64,000 nt of DNA, taken from positions 3,224,001 through 3,288,000 of the forward strand of contig NZ_QBDT01000001.1 of assembly GCF_004124325.1 (NCBI RefSeq), read 5' to 3'. Made by a program: the position numbers and the translations under genes. This document shows, in pieces, positions 9,600 to 17,281 of the stretch. The stretch is from Streptomyces sp. L2 (GTDB taxonomy: Bacteria > Actinomycetota > Actinomycetes > Streptomycetales > Streptomycetaceae). Within the stretch, counting starts at the first letter, position 1; each line of letters begins with the position of its first letter. Below the pieces are notes generated by a model, which worked only from the letters and a program-made list of their open reading frames with translations, had not been told where the DNA came from and made no database searches.

Positions 9600-10265
9600 A
9601 TGACCGACACCACGTCCGGCACCGCCGACTTCCTCGCCGCCACCCGGACCTTCTACGACGCCATCGCCGAGGACTACGCCGAGCACTTCCGGGACCACCA
9701 CGTCGGCAAGGCCCTGGACCGCGGCCTGCTCGCTGTCTACGCCGACCTCGTCGGACCGGACGGCGGCGGCACGGTGGCCGATCTCGGATGCGGGCCGGGG
9801 CGGATCACCGGGCACCTCGCCTCCCTCGGACTCGACGTCTTCGGGCTCGACCTCTCCGAGTCCATGCTCGGGATCGCCCGCCGCGAGAATCCCGGGCTGC
9901 GCTTCCAACAGGGCTCGATGCTGAACCTCGACGTTCCCGACGGCACGCTGGCCGGGGTCGTCTCGTGGTACTCCTCCATCCACACTCCCGACGCTCAACT
10001 TCCCTCCCTGTTCGGCGAGTTCCACCGAGTCCTGGCCTCCGGCGGCCACCTCCTGCTCGCCTTCCAGGCCGGCGACCGGCCCCGCAGGCTGGAGCACCCC
10101 TTCGGCCACCCCGTCTCGCTGGACTTCCGGCGCCGCGACCCCGGCCACATGGCGGACCTCCTCACCACCGCCGGCTTCGCCCTCGTCTCCCGCACGGTCC
10201 GCGAACCCGACCCGGACCTCGCGGAATCGGTCCCGCAGGCGTTCCTCTTCGCCCGCAAGGCGTAG
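9600..10265 (+). CDS. Class I SAM-dependent methyltransferase
   Basis: A 221-residue methyltransferase of the Methyltransf_11/25 type. The SAM-binding motif I is VADLGCGPGR (about residues 58-67), motif II FGLDLSE, and the post-II region includes LHTP-like IHTPDAQLPSL. Substrate is not deducible. It stands alone between the 93-bp repeat and a small secreted peptide gene. The ATG at 9600 is the first start after the repeat and gives a protein of usual family length. Confidence 0.88.
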   Translation: MTDTTSGTADFLAATRTFYDAIAEDYAEHFRDHHVGKALDRGLLAVYADLVGPDGGGTVADLGCGPGRITGHLASLGLDVFGLDLSESMLGIARRENPGLRFQQGSMLNLDVPDGTLAGVVSWYSSIHTPDAQLPSLFGEFHRVLASGGHLLLAFQAGDRPRRLEHPFGHPVSLDFRRRDPGHMADLLTTAGFALVSRTVREPDPDLAESVPQAFLFARKA

Positions 10266-10459
10266 GCGCGGGGCGCAAGGTGTAGAACGGCACTCAAGAG
10301 CCCCCAGAGGCACTTGAAACCAGGACTACCGGATGTTTCCCGGGGGCCGGTAACCAGCAGGGACGGCATGGGGATCGGCGCCATCGAGCATCGGTCGAGG
10401 CGCCGGGGAAAGGCCCGGCGACCGGATGACGATCCGTCTCTTCCTGGGGGATTACACCT

Positions 10460-10657
10460 ATGCGCACCATCGCACTGCGTACGAAGACGGTTCTGGCCGC
10501 GCTCACCGGCGCCGGTGTCCTGGCACTCGGCACCGCGGCGGCCGTCCCGGCGACCGGCGTGGCCGACGCACTGGTGCACATCGCCTCCGGCGGGGTTCAG
10601 GGGCACACCAGCCAGGTCTTGGCGGACGAGCGCGAGCCGCACCTCGTGCAGCCCTGA
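10460..10657 (+). CDS. Small secreted peptide, unknown
   Basis: A 65-residue protein with a clear signal peptide: RTKT, then a hydrophobic core VLAALTGAGVLALGTAA, with likely cleavage near VPA-TG or AVP-AT. The mature part is only about 35 residues, with no Cys. GGGGGATT precedes the ATG by a suitable spacing. It is convergent with the large SARP-type regulator gene and separated from it by a hairpin. No family is recognised. Confidence 0.6.
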   Translation: MRTIALRTKTVLAALTGAGVLALGTAAAVPATGVADALVHIASGGVQGHTSQVLADEREPHLVQP

Positions 10658-10692
10658 CGAGGCGCTGCCACCCCGAGGACGTCACGCACCAA

Positions 10693-10725
10693 CGGCACCG
10701 GCCGGCCTCAGCCGAACCGGTGCCG
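10693..10725. terminator. Bidirectional terminator hairpin
   Basis: CGGCACCGG (10693-10701) pairs perfectly with CCGGTGCCG (10717-10725) over a 15-nt loop, between the convergent small-peptide and SARP genes. A T/C-rich stretch (CTTCTGTTCCCCT) follows on the plus strand. Confidence 0.75.
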
Positions 10726-10744
10726 CTTCTGTTCCCCTCGTTGC

Positions 10745-13700
10745 CTAGAAGAACCGTCCGGCCCGCGTCACGCCCATCGCCTCGTACAGTGCCTCCGCCG
10801 CCCGCCGATGCCGACGCGCCTCCGATTCCTCACCCAGCGCCTGTGCCGCCTCCGCCATGCCTTTCAGCGCGCGAGCCGTCTCGATGCGGTAGCCCACTCG
10901 GGATGCCAACCTGTGGGCGCGGCGGTGCAGTTCCATCGCGCGCTCGGGGGCCCCACTGCGAAGGTGGACGAGGCCGACCACGTTCGCCACGGTGGCCTGG
11001 CGGAGGGCAGTGCCCTCGGCCGAGACCAGGTCCAGGGCGCGCTCGGCGTATTCGGCAGCCGAGTCCACCTCGCCGAGACGTTGGCACACACCCGCCCAGT
11101 GGGCGAGGACAAGGGCCACGTTCGCCGGCCTTCGGGACTCGTCGCACAGGGCGAGCGCCTGAGCGAGACAGGCCCTCGCCCGCTCGTCCTCACCGGTTCC
11201 GAGATGTGCCTGCGCAAGCCAGGTCAGGGAAGAGATCTCGTTGTTGCGCTCCCCCAGGCGCCGGTTCAGCTCGGTGGCCCGCGCCGCGTGCCGGACGCCT
11301 TCGGCGTAGAGCCCCGACCAGGTCTGCACCGTACTCAGATTGACCAGGGCCACCGCCTCATTGCGCGTCTCACCCAACTCGCGGTGGAGGTCGATGGCTT
11401 GATTCAGCCGTAGCCGGGCCTCGTCGAAGTTGCCGAGGGCGCCGTGCAGCAGTCCCAGTACATCGACGCAGAAGGCCTCGGTGCGACGATCGTGGGCACT
11501 GGCCAGTTCCAAGGCCTCCTGGGCGGTGCTCAGGCCGTCCTGGAACTCGCCGAGCGACCAGTGGCCCACGGCCAGGTTGCCCAGGCTGATGCTCAACCAC
11601 AGCATGTCGCCGAGTTGCCGGCAGGCGCCGACCGCGATCCTGCTGACCACTCGGTAGGGCTCGTAGTGTCCGCGCAGGTCCAGGTAGAAGAGGAGGTTGC
11701 GCGACAGGAGAGCGGCTGAACGGTGCCGGCCCTGCGCTCCGGACAGGGCGACGACGGCCAGCAATGCCTCGTATTCACGGTCGAGCCAGCTCAGCGCCTG
11801 GTCGTCCGTGGCCAGCCGGGGCAACTCGGGCGACACTCCGTCGACCGACGGGTCACCGTAACGGGTGCGGCCGGGGAAGATCACGTCGCAGGCCTGGTGC
11901 GCGGCCAGCGCGTAGTACGCCACCAGCCGCTCGACCGCCCCCTCCTCGTCGTCCTCGGTCTCCCGCACGCTCATCGCGTACGTCCGCACCAGATCGTGGA
12001 AGCCGTACAGCCCCGCCTCGTGCTGTTCGAGCAGGTGGGCGTCGAGCAGGTTCTCCAGGACGTCCTCGGCGTCATGGACGCCCGTACCGAGGAGTGCGGC
12101 GGCGGAGTGCACGTCGATCGTGGTGCCCGGGTGCAGCCCGAGCAACCGGAAAGCGGCGCGGTGGTCTTCCTCCATCGCCTGGTACGACAGCCGCAGCGTG
12201 GCCTCGACGCTGCGTTCCCCCGCGCTCAGTTCGCGCAGCCGGCGTGTCTCGTCGGCGAGCCGGTCGACGAGGTAGCGCACGGTCCAGCGGGGCCGGTTGC
12301 GCAGCCGGGCGGTGGTGATGCGCAGGGCGAGGGGCAGGCCCCCGCAGAGCCGGGCGAGGTCGTCGACGGCGCCCGGCTCGGCCGTCGTGCGGTCGGTGCC
12401 GAGCATGCGGGTGAGCAGCGTGGTGCTGTCGTCGGCCGAGAGCAGGCCGAGGGAGAGCCATTCGGCGCCGTCCAGGTCGAGCATGCGGACGCGGCTGGTG
12501 ACGAGGGCCAGGCAGTCCTCGGAGGTGGGCAGCAGGGGCCGGATCTGGGCGGCGTCGGCGGCGTTGTCGAGGAGCAGCAGCAGCTTGCGCTGAGCGGAAA
12601 CGGTTCGCCACAGCGTTGTACGTCGTTCCAGGTCATCCGGTATCCGGTCGTCCGGGACGCCCACGGTGCGCAGCAGGGAGTGCAGGACGGCGCCGGGTTC
12701 CTGGGCCTTCTCGCCGGGGCTGAAGCCGCGCAGGTCGACGAAGAGCTGTCCGCCCGGGTAGTCGGCGGCGAGCAGGTGCGCGGCGTGCACGGCGAGCGCG
12801 CTCTTGCCGCTGCCGCCCATGCCGTCGACGCCGATGATCCGGGTGCTGCCGGAGGCCGGGTCGCCGCCGACGGCGAGGATGCGGGACAGTTCGTCGTCGC
12901 GGCCGGTGAAGTCCGGCAGGTCGTACGGCAGGGTCGAGGGCGGGGGCTCGGTCGGGGACGGCTCGGGGTAGGGAGCCGGGACCAGCAGGGCGGCGCGTTC
13001 GGCGACGGACTGCGGGACGCGGGGCGCCACTTCGGGGCTGTCCCGCAGGATCGCCTCGTACAGCCGGGTCAGTTCGGCGCCGGGGTCGATGCCGAGTTCC
13101 TCGACGAGCAGGGTGCGGACCCGGCCGAACTCCTCCAGCGCCTCGGCCTGCCGGCCGGCCCGGTACAGGGCGAGCATCAGGCGCCCGCGCAGGGTCTCCC
13201 GCAGAGGGTGCGCGGTCACCAGTTCCCGCAAGGGGCCGACGAGTTCGGCGGACTGGCCGAGTTCGAGCTGGAGCTCGAAGTACTGCTCGGCGACCGCCAT
13301 GTGCCGTTCCTCCAGGGCGGCGGAGGCGGCGGAGATCACGCCGCCGCCCGCGCCGGCCATGACCGGCCCGCGCCACAGGTCCAGGCAGGCCCGCAGGTGC
13401 CCGACGGCCTCGACGGCGTCGGAACCGGCCACGGCCTCCCGGGCCAGGGCGGCCCGCCGGGTGAACTCGTGCAGGTCCAGCTGGTGTTCCTGGAGTACGG
13501 CGCGGTATCCGGTGCCGTCGGTGAGGATCACGTCGGCGCCGTCGGGGACGCGTGTGCGCAGCGCGGCGACGGCCTTGCGGATCTGGTGGCCGGCCGTCTG
13601 CGGCGGCTCGTCGTCCCAGGCGGCGGCCACCAGCCTGGACACCGGCACCATGCGGCCCGGCTCCAGCAGCAGCGTGACGAGCACGCGCTCCTGGGTGGGG

Positions 13701-13798
13701 CTGCCGAGTCGCAGCCGCCGGTCACCGTGCCAGCCCTCCAGCGATCCGAGGATGTTGAACCGCACGACCGGACGACCGGATGCCGCCGCCGACTCCAC
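10745..13798 (-). CDS. AfsR-type regulator: SARP + NB-ARC ATPase + TPR
   Basis: A transcription regulator of about 1017 residues. The N-terminus holds the OmpR-like winged helix (VVRFNILGSLEGW to about residue 100) and the bacterial transcriptional activation domain (about 105-255). An NB-ARC STAND ATPase follows, with Walker A GVDGMGGSGKSAL and Walker B LLLLLDNA. The C-terminal third is TPR-like helices. This is the AfsR architecture, in which nucleotide state and partner binding gate DNA binding at heptamer direct repeats. The GTG at 13798 is chosen because GGGGGA lies 7 nt upstream; a GTG at 13765, next to the conserved domain start, is the alternative. A second short SARP lies upstream on the same strand. 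Confidence 0.9.
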   Translation of the reverse strand: MESAAASGRPVVRFNILGSLEGWHGDRRLRLGSPTQERVLVTLLLEPGRMVPVSRLVAAAWDDEPPQTAGHQIRKAVAALRTRVPDGADVILTDGTGYRAVLQEHQLDLHEFTRRAALAREAVAGSDAVEAVGHLRACLDLWRGPVMAGAGGGVISAASAALEERHMAVAEQYFELQLELGQSAELVGPLRELVTAHPLRETLRGRLMLALYRAGRQAEALEEFGRVRTLLVEELGIDPGAELTRLYEAILRDSPEVAPRVPQSVAERAALLVPAPYPEPSPTEPPPSTLPYDLPDFTGRDDELSRILAVGGDPASGSTRIIGVDGMGGSGKSALAVHAAHLLAADYPGGQLFVDLRGFSPGEKAQEPGAVLHSLLRTVGVPDDRIPDDLERRTTLWRTVSAQRKLLLLLDNAADAAQIRPLLPTSEDCLALVTSRVRMLDLDGAEWLSLGLLSADDSTTLLTRMLGTDRTTAEPGAVDDLARLCGGLPLALRITTARLRNRPRWTVRYLVDRLADETRRLRELSAGERSVEATLRLSYQAMEEDHRAAFRLLGLHPGTTIDVHSAAALLGTGVHDAEDVLENLLDAHLLEQHEAGLYGFHDLVRTYAMSVRETEDDEEGAVERLVAYYALAAHQACDVIFPGRTRYGDPSVDGVSPELPRLATDDQALSWLDREYEALLAVVALSGAQGRHRSAALLSRNLLFYLDLRGHYEPYRVVSRIAVGACRQLGDMLWLSISLGNLAVGHWSLGEFQDGLSTAQEALELASAHDRRTEAFCVDVLGLLHGALGNFDEARLRLNQAIDLHRELGETRNEAVALVNLSTVQTWSGLYAEGVRHAARATELNRRLGERNNEISSLTWLAQAHLGTGEDERARACLAQALALCDESRRPANVALVLAHWAGVCQRLGEVDSAAEYAERALDLVSAEGTALRQATVANVVGLVHLRSGAPERAMELHRRAHRLASRVGYRIETARALKGMAEAAQALGEESEARRHRRAAEALYEAMGVTRAGRFF

Positions 13799-14044
13799 GA
13801 ACCAGTCCCCCTGCCCCCGTTGCACTGCCCAGCCCGAGATACTCGGGACAATCCTAGGTTGCACCCGAACGAGCACCGCTGGAAGGCGACTTCACGCTTC
13901 CCGCGGTGCCCGGGGTCCGTACCGAAGGCTAGGGCCTGCCGGACGGATCGTGCCGCGGACCCGGGACTCCGGTGCACACGTCCGTGCTGCTGGAGTCACC
14001 GCCGAGCTGCCGCTGCCCGGTCCGCCGGACGACCCTAACCGTCT

Positions 14045-14839
14045 TCACGCGAGCTGGAGGAGGGTAGAACGCGCATCGCCCGCCAGCGCCGGGTCGTGGC
14101 AGAGAATGGCGCTTTCCACCTGCCGCAGGGCCGGAGATGGCTCGATTCCTAGCTCCACGTCGAGGTGCCGGCGCATCCGGCGGAACACGTCGAGGGCGTC
14201 GGCCTGCCGGCCCGAGCAGTACAGGGCGATCATCAGCTGCTCGCAGAACCGCTCCCGCAGCGGGTGGTTGGTGTGCGCCTCGGTGAGTTCGGCGAGGACG
14301 GCGGCGTGGTGGCCGAGGCGCAGTTCGGCGTCGAAGCGCAGCTCCATGGCCCGCATCCGGTACTCCTCGTAGCGGGCGCCGGCCAGTTCGCACAGGGGCC
14401 CGCCGGGGAAGCCGCCGAAAACGGGGCCGCGCCACAGCGCCAGCGCCGCGCCGAGCAGCCGCGCGGTGTTCGTGGCGTCGATCGGGGCGGCCGTCTCGGC
14501 GAGCCGTACGCTCCTGATGAACTCGGCGGCGTCCAGTTCCCCCTCGGCCACGGTCAGCCGGTAGCCGGAGGGGTGGATGGTCACCCGGGAGGGGGCCCGC
14601 CCCGGCTCCAGGGCGCGCAGTTTGCGGCGCAGCCGGCTGACGTGGGCCTGGAGGGCGTTGGCCTGGTTGTCGGGCATCGCGGCGCCCCACATCTCCTCGA
14701 CCAGGCTCTCCCCGGACACCGGCTGCCCCTCGCTGACCAGCAGCGTCTGCACCAGGGTGCGCTGCAGATCGCCGGAGATCTCCGCCGGGCCGGACTCGGT
14801 GCGGATCTGCAGTGCCCCGAGAATCGAGAACTTCAGCAT
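14045..14839 (-). CDS. Short SARP-family transcription activator
   Basis: A 264-residue protein with only the two core SARP domains. The OmpR-type DNA-binding domain spans residues 1-95 (MLKFSILGALQI to RVTIHPSGYRLTV). The bacterial transcriptional activation domain spans about 100-250 and ends LDVELGIEPSPALRQVESAIL. The ATG at 14839 is preceded by GGGAGG and is preferred over a start 129 bp upstream. Perfect 11-bp direct repeats 80-110 bp upstream fit autoregulation. It lies 246 bp upstream of the AfsR-type gene on the same strand. No biosynthetic cluster is adjacent in the window. Confidence 0.88.
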   Translation of the reverse strand: MLKFSILGALQIRTESGPAEISGDLQRTLVQTLLVSEGQPVSGESLVEEMWGAAMPDNQANALQAHVSRLRRKLRALEPGRAPSRVTIHPSGYRLTVAEGELDAAEFIRSVRLAETAAPIDATNTARLLGAALALWRGPVFGGFPGGPLCELAGARYEEYRMRAMELRFDAELRLGHHAAVLAELTEAHTNHPLRERFCEQLMIALYCSGRQADALDVFRRMRRHLDVELGIEPSPALRQVESAILCHDPALAGDARSTLLQLA

Positions 14840-14916
14840 CCTGACCCCGCCTCCCGTTGACGAACCGGCGTCGTCGTCCTTCTTCCGGCGACGTACCAAC
14901 GATGCCGCGACCCTCT

Positions 14917-14951
14917 CCCGATCCGTTCCCGATCCGTTCCCGATCACGACC
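14917..14951. promoter_or_regulatory. 11-bp direct repeats, candidate SARP binding site
   Basis: CGATCCGTTCC is present twice back to back (14920-14930 and 14931-14941), followed by a related CGATCACGACC. Direct repeats with 11-bp periodicity are the known SARP recognition pattern. The site lies about 80 bp upstream of the short SARP gene. Confidence 0.5.
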
Positions 14952-15036
14952 GGATCGCCGACCGCCAAGTTCGATCACGGAGCGGGCGCATCCGATCAAG
15001 CTGAATTCCGGGTCACGCGTGGCAGGCGGCCGAGCA

Positions 15037-15112
15037 ACGCGCCCCAAAGGGGCGCGGGGCTGTATCAACATGCGGCTCCGCCGCGGGGCGCGACCAGCCA
15101 CGACGGCGCGGC
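15037..15112. repeat. Widespread Streptomyces intergenic palindromic element
   Basis: The stretch starting GCGCCCCAAAGGGGCGCGGG and continuing GCTCCGCCGCGGGGCGCGACC resembles a family of hairpin-rich intergenic elements seen in many Streptomyces genomes. It contains the stem GCGCCCC-AAA-GGGGCGC. It lies downstream of the ATP-grasp-like gene (minus strand) and may act as its terminator. Confidence 0.55.
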
Positions 15113-15180
15113 ACTCGCCGAACGACCAGTTCGACCGAGCTGAACGGCGCACACGGCCGAGCCACGGCGGCCAGCCGTCT

Positions 15181-15999
15181 TCAGCCTTCCTCGGCCACAA
15201 GCCCGCGCAGCGACCGCACCCGCTGGGCCGCCACCTCCGGGGAGTCCGCGTGGACCACCACATGTCCGGGCCCGCCCCCCGCGTCCGGCGGCGACACGTG
15301 CCGCACGTGCGGCAGCACACCGACCTCCGCGGTCTCCAGGCGCCAGGGCGCGTCCAGTACGGCGGCCGCGGCGAACCGGCGGGGCCGTGCCGCGTCCACC
15401 AGTTGCCCGGAGAGCACGTCCACGGCCGCGGCGGCCAGATCGCAGCCGCCGGCCGCCTTGACCAGGTCGGGCACGGGATCGTCGGCGAGGCCCTCCCGGC
15501 AACCGGTGATCACCGGCCCGCGCGGGGTGAGGGCGACGCTGGTGTGCGCCGGGCCGTACTGGTAGCCGGTGAGGTCCAGCAGCGCGGTCACCACCGCACG
15601 GACCTCGGCGGCCGTGTCGTCGGTCAGCGGGGCCGGGTGGAGCAGGCCGTAGGGCGTGTGGGCGGTGATGGCGACGGCCTGGTGCATGCCGTGCACGCTC
15701 AGGGTCTCCACGGTCAGCCGCGGGTCGTCCGGTGCCGCCTCGGCGCCGCCCAGGGAGAGCCGGTTGTCGCGGACCAGGCGGGCCACGGCGGCCGGGGCGG
15801 CGAGGACGCTGAGGGCGCGGGCCGGGTTGACGCACAGCCCGGCCTCGGCCGCCTCGGCGAGCGAGGCGCGCAGTGCGGGCTCGTCGTGGGCGTCGACGCG
15901 GGCGGCGCGCACCTGGACGCCGGCCCGCGCGGCCTCGCGGACGAGGCGCTGGTCGGGGTTCAGCAGGAAGATCCGGCGGACGTCGTTGTGTTCGTTCAT
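15181..15999 (-). CDS. Degenerate ATP-grasp-like protein missing its central subdomain
   Basis: A 272-residue protein. Residues 8-85 resemble the pre-ATP-grasp half of ATP-grasp ligases, ending in a NPARALSVLAAPAAVARLVRD segment. Residues from about 95 resemble the C-terminal ATP-grasp lobe: TVETLSVHGMHQAVAITAH, then GYQYGPAHTSVALTPRGPVI, then DPVPDLVKAAGGCDL. The roughly 100-residue stretch between them, which normally carries the ATP-binding lysines, is absent. The metal-binding E-x-N-x-R block is replaced by ITGCREG. It therefore looks like a pseudoenzyme rather than an active ligase. Function is unknown. It sits between SARP and LysR regulator genes. Confidence 0.6.
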   Translation of the reverse strand: MNEHNDVRRIFLLNPDQRLVREAARAGVQVRAARVDAHDEPALRASLAEAAEAGLCVNPARALSVLAAPAAVARLVRDNRLSLGGAEAAPDDPRLTVETLSVHGMHQAVAITAHTPYGLLHPAPLTDDTAAEVRAVVTALLDLTGYQYGPAHTSVALTPRGPVITGCREGLADDPVPDLVKAAGGCDLAAAAVDVLSGQLVDAARPRRFAAAAVLDAPWRLETAEVGVLPHVRHVSPPDAGGGPGHVVVHADSPEVAAQRVRSLRGLVAEEG

Positions 16000-16203
16000 G
16001 CCTCTGCTCGTGGGACGGAGTCGGCGAGGGTGGAAAGGCAGGCTACGAGCGGGCGTTACCGATCCGGTCCCGACCGGTTCCCCCAGGCCTGTCGCCGGCC
16101 CCCCACCGCCCGCCCCGAAGCGGCCGACGGGCGTACGGCGACAGATTCTTGTTCCGTACGGTACAGCTTTCCCGCGCCCCGGTTTCCCTTGCCCGGGGCA
16201 GTT

Positions 16204-17139
16204 TCACCCCGGCCAGGTGACGGGGGCCGGCCCCGTCCCGTGGGGCGGGTGGTGACGTTCGGCGACCGTGTCGGCGAAGGCCCTGGCGGGCGGGCTGAGG
16301 GCGTCCCAGCGGCGCACGGCCCAGCCGACGGGGAGGGGCCGCAGGCCGGGGAGCGGGACGAGCCGCAGCGCCCCCTGGCCCGGTACGGGCAGTCCCGGTA
16401 CGGCGGGGACGACGGCCCGCCCGGCCCCCAGCTCGGCGAGCAGCAGTGCGGTGTCCCAGTCGGCGACGCTGGTGTCGTGGGAGAACGTCACGCCCGACTC
16501 GGCGCAGGCGGCGTCGAGATGGGCGGCGGACGTGGAGTTGGGCGGCAGCCGGATCAGCCGTACGCCGCTCAGCTCGGCGGCGTCGAGCCGGTCCCGGCCG
16601 GCCAGCGGGTCGTCGGCGGGGACGGCGAGCACCCAGGGCAGTTCGACGACGGCCCGCTGCTCGATGCCGCGCACGGGAGGGCCGAGGGTGATCCAGGCGA
16701 GGTCGAGGGTGCCGTCGGCGAGCGCGTCGAAGCTGCCGCGGCCCGAACTGACCGTCTGGAATTCGAGGTTGACCCGGGGGTGGCGGCGCCGGAAGGTGAC
16801 CACGGCGTCGGACATGAAGTGGCGGACGGTGGTGGCGCCGGTGGCCACACGGACGTACCCGCTGTGTCCGTCGAGGAGTTCACGCAGCCGCCGTACGGCC
16901 AGGTCGAGGCCGGAAATGCCCTCGGCGGCGGCCGCTTGCAGGATCCGGCCGGCCTGCGTGGGCACGACCCCGCGCGGCTGCCGCTCCACCAGGGCCACGC
17001 CCGTCTCCTTCTCCAGCCGCCGGACGTGCTGGCTGACGGCGGACTGGGTGCGGCCGAGATCGCGGGCGACGGCACTCAGGCTGCCGGCCCGGCACACGGC
17101 CACGAACACACGCAGGTCGTCGAGGGTCACAACACCCAA
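16204..17139 (-). CDS. LysR-family transcription regulator
   Basis: A 311-residue LysR-type regulator. The N-terminal winged helix-turn-helix (LDDLRVFVAVCRAGSLSAVARDLGRTQSAVSQHVRRLE) is followed by the type-2 periplasmic-binding-like effector domain from about residue 90. The start may instead be a GTG two or three codons downstream. No divergent gene is present: the upstream acyl-CoA ligase lies on the same strand. The usual LysR divergent target is therefore not evident. Confidence 0.92.
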   Translation of the reverse strand: MGVVTLDDLRVFVAVCRAGSLSAVARDLGRTQSAVSQHVRRLEKETGVALVERQPRGVVPTQAGRILQAAAAEGISGLDLAVRRLRELLDGHSGYVRVATGATTVRHFMSDAVVTFRRRHPRVNLEFQTVSSGRGSFDALADGTLDLAWITLGPPVRGIEQRAVVELPWVLAVPADDPLAGRDRLDAAELSGVRLIRLPPNSTSAAHLDAACAESGVTFSHDTSVADWDTALLLAELGAGRAVVPAVPGLPVPGQGALRLVPLPGLRPLPVGWAVRRWDALSPPARAFADTVAERHHPPHGTGPAPVTWPG

Positions 17140-17281
17140 GCTGTCCCTTGGGTCTGGCGAGTAAACCCAAGGATTGACCGGGTTCTGCGCGTGTACGACG
17201 ATCGTGGGCGGGCAGGCCCAGGCGGCAACCCGCTCCGCGCGCGGGAGCGGGTGCCGACCGTCCCCGTGGGCACCGGGGACG

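Noticed and set aside
9240..9600. N-terminal extension of the methyltransferase through the 93-bp repeat
   Set aside because: The frame is open only because the repeat period is a multiple of three. The translated repeat has no domain, and the ATG at 9600 gives a full-length family member.
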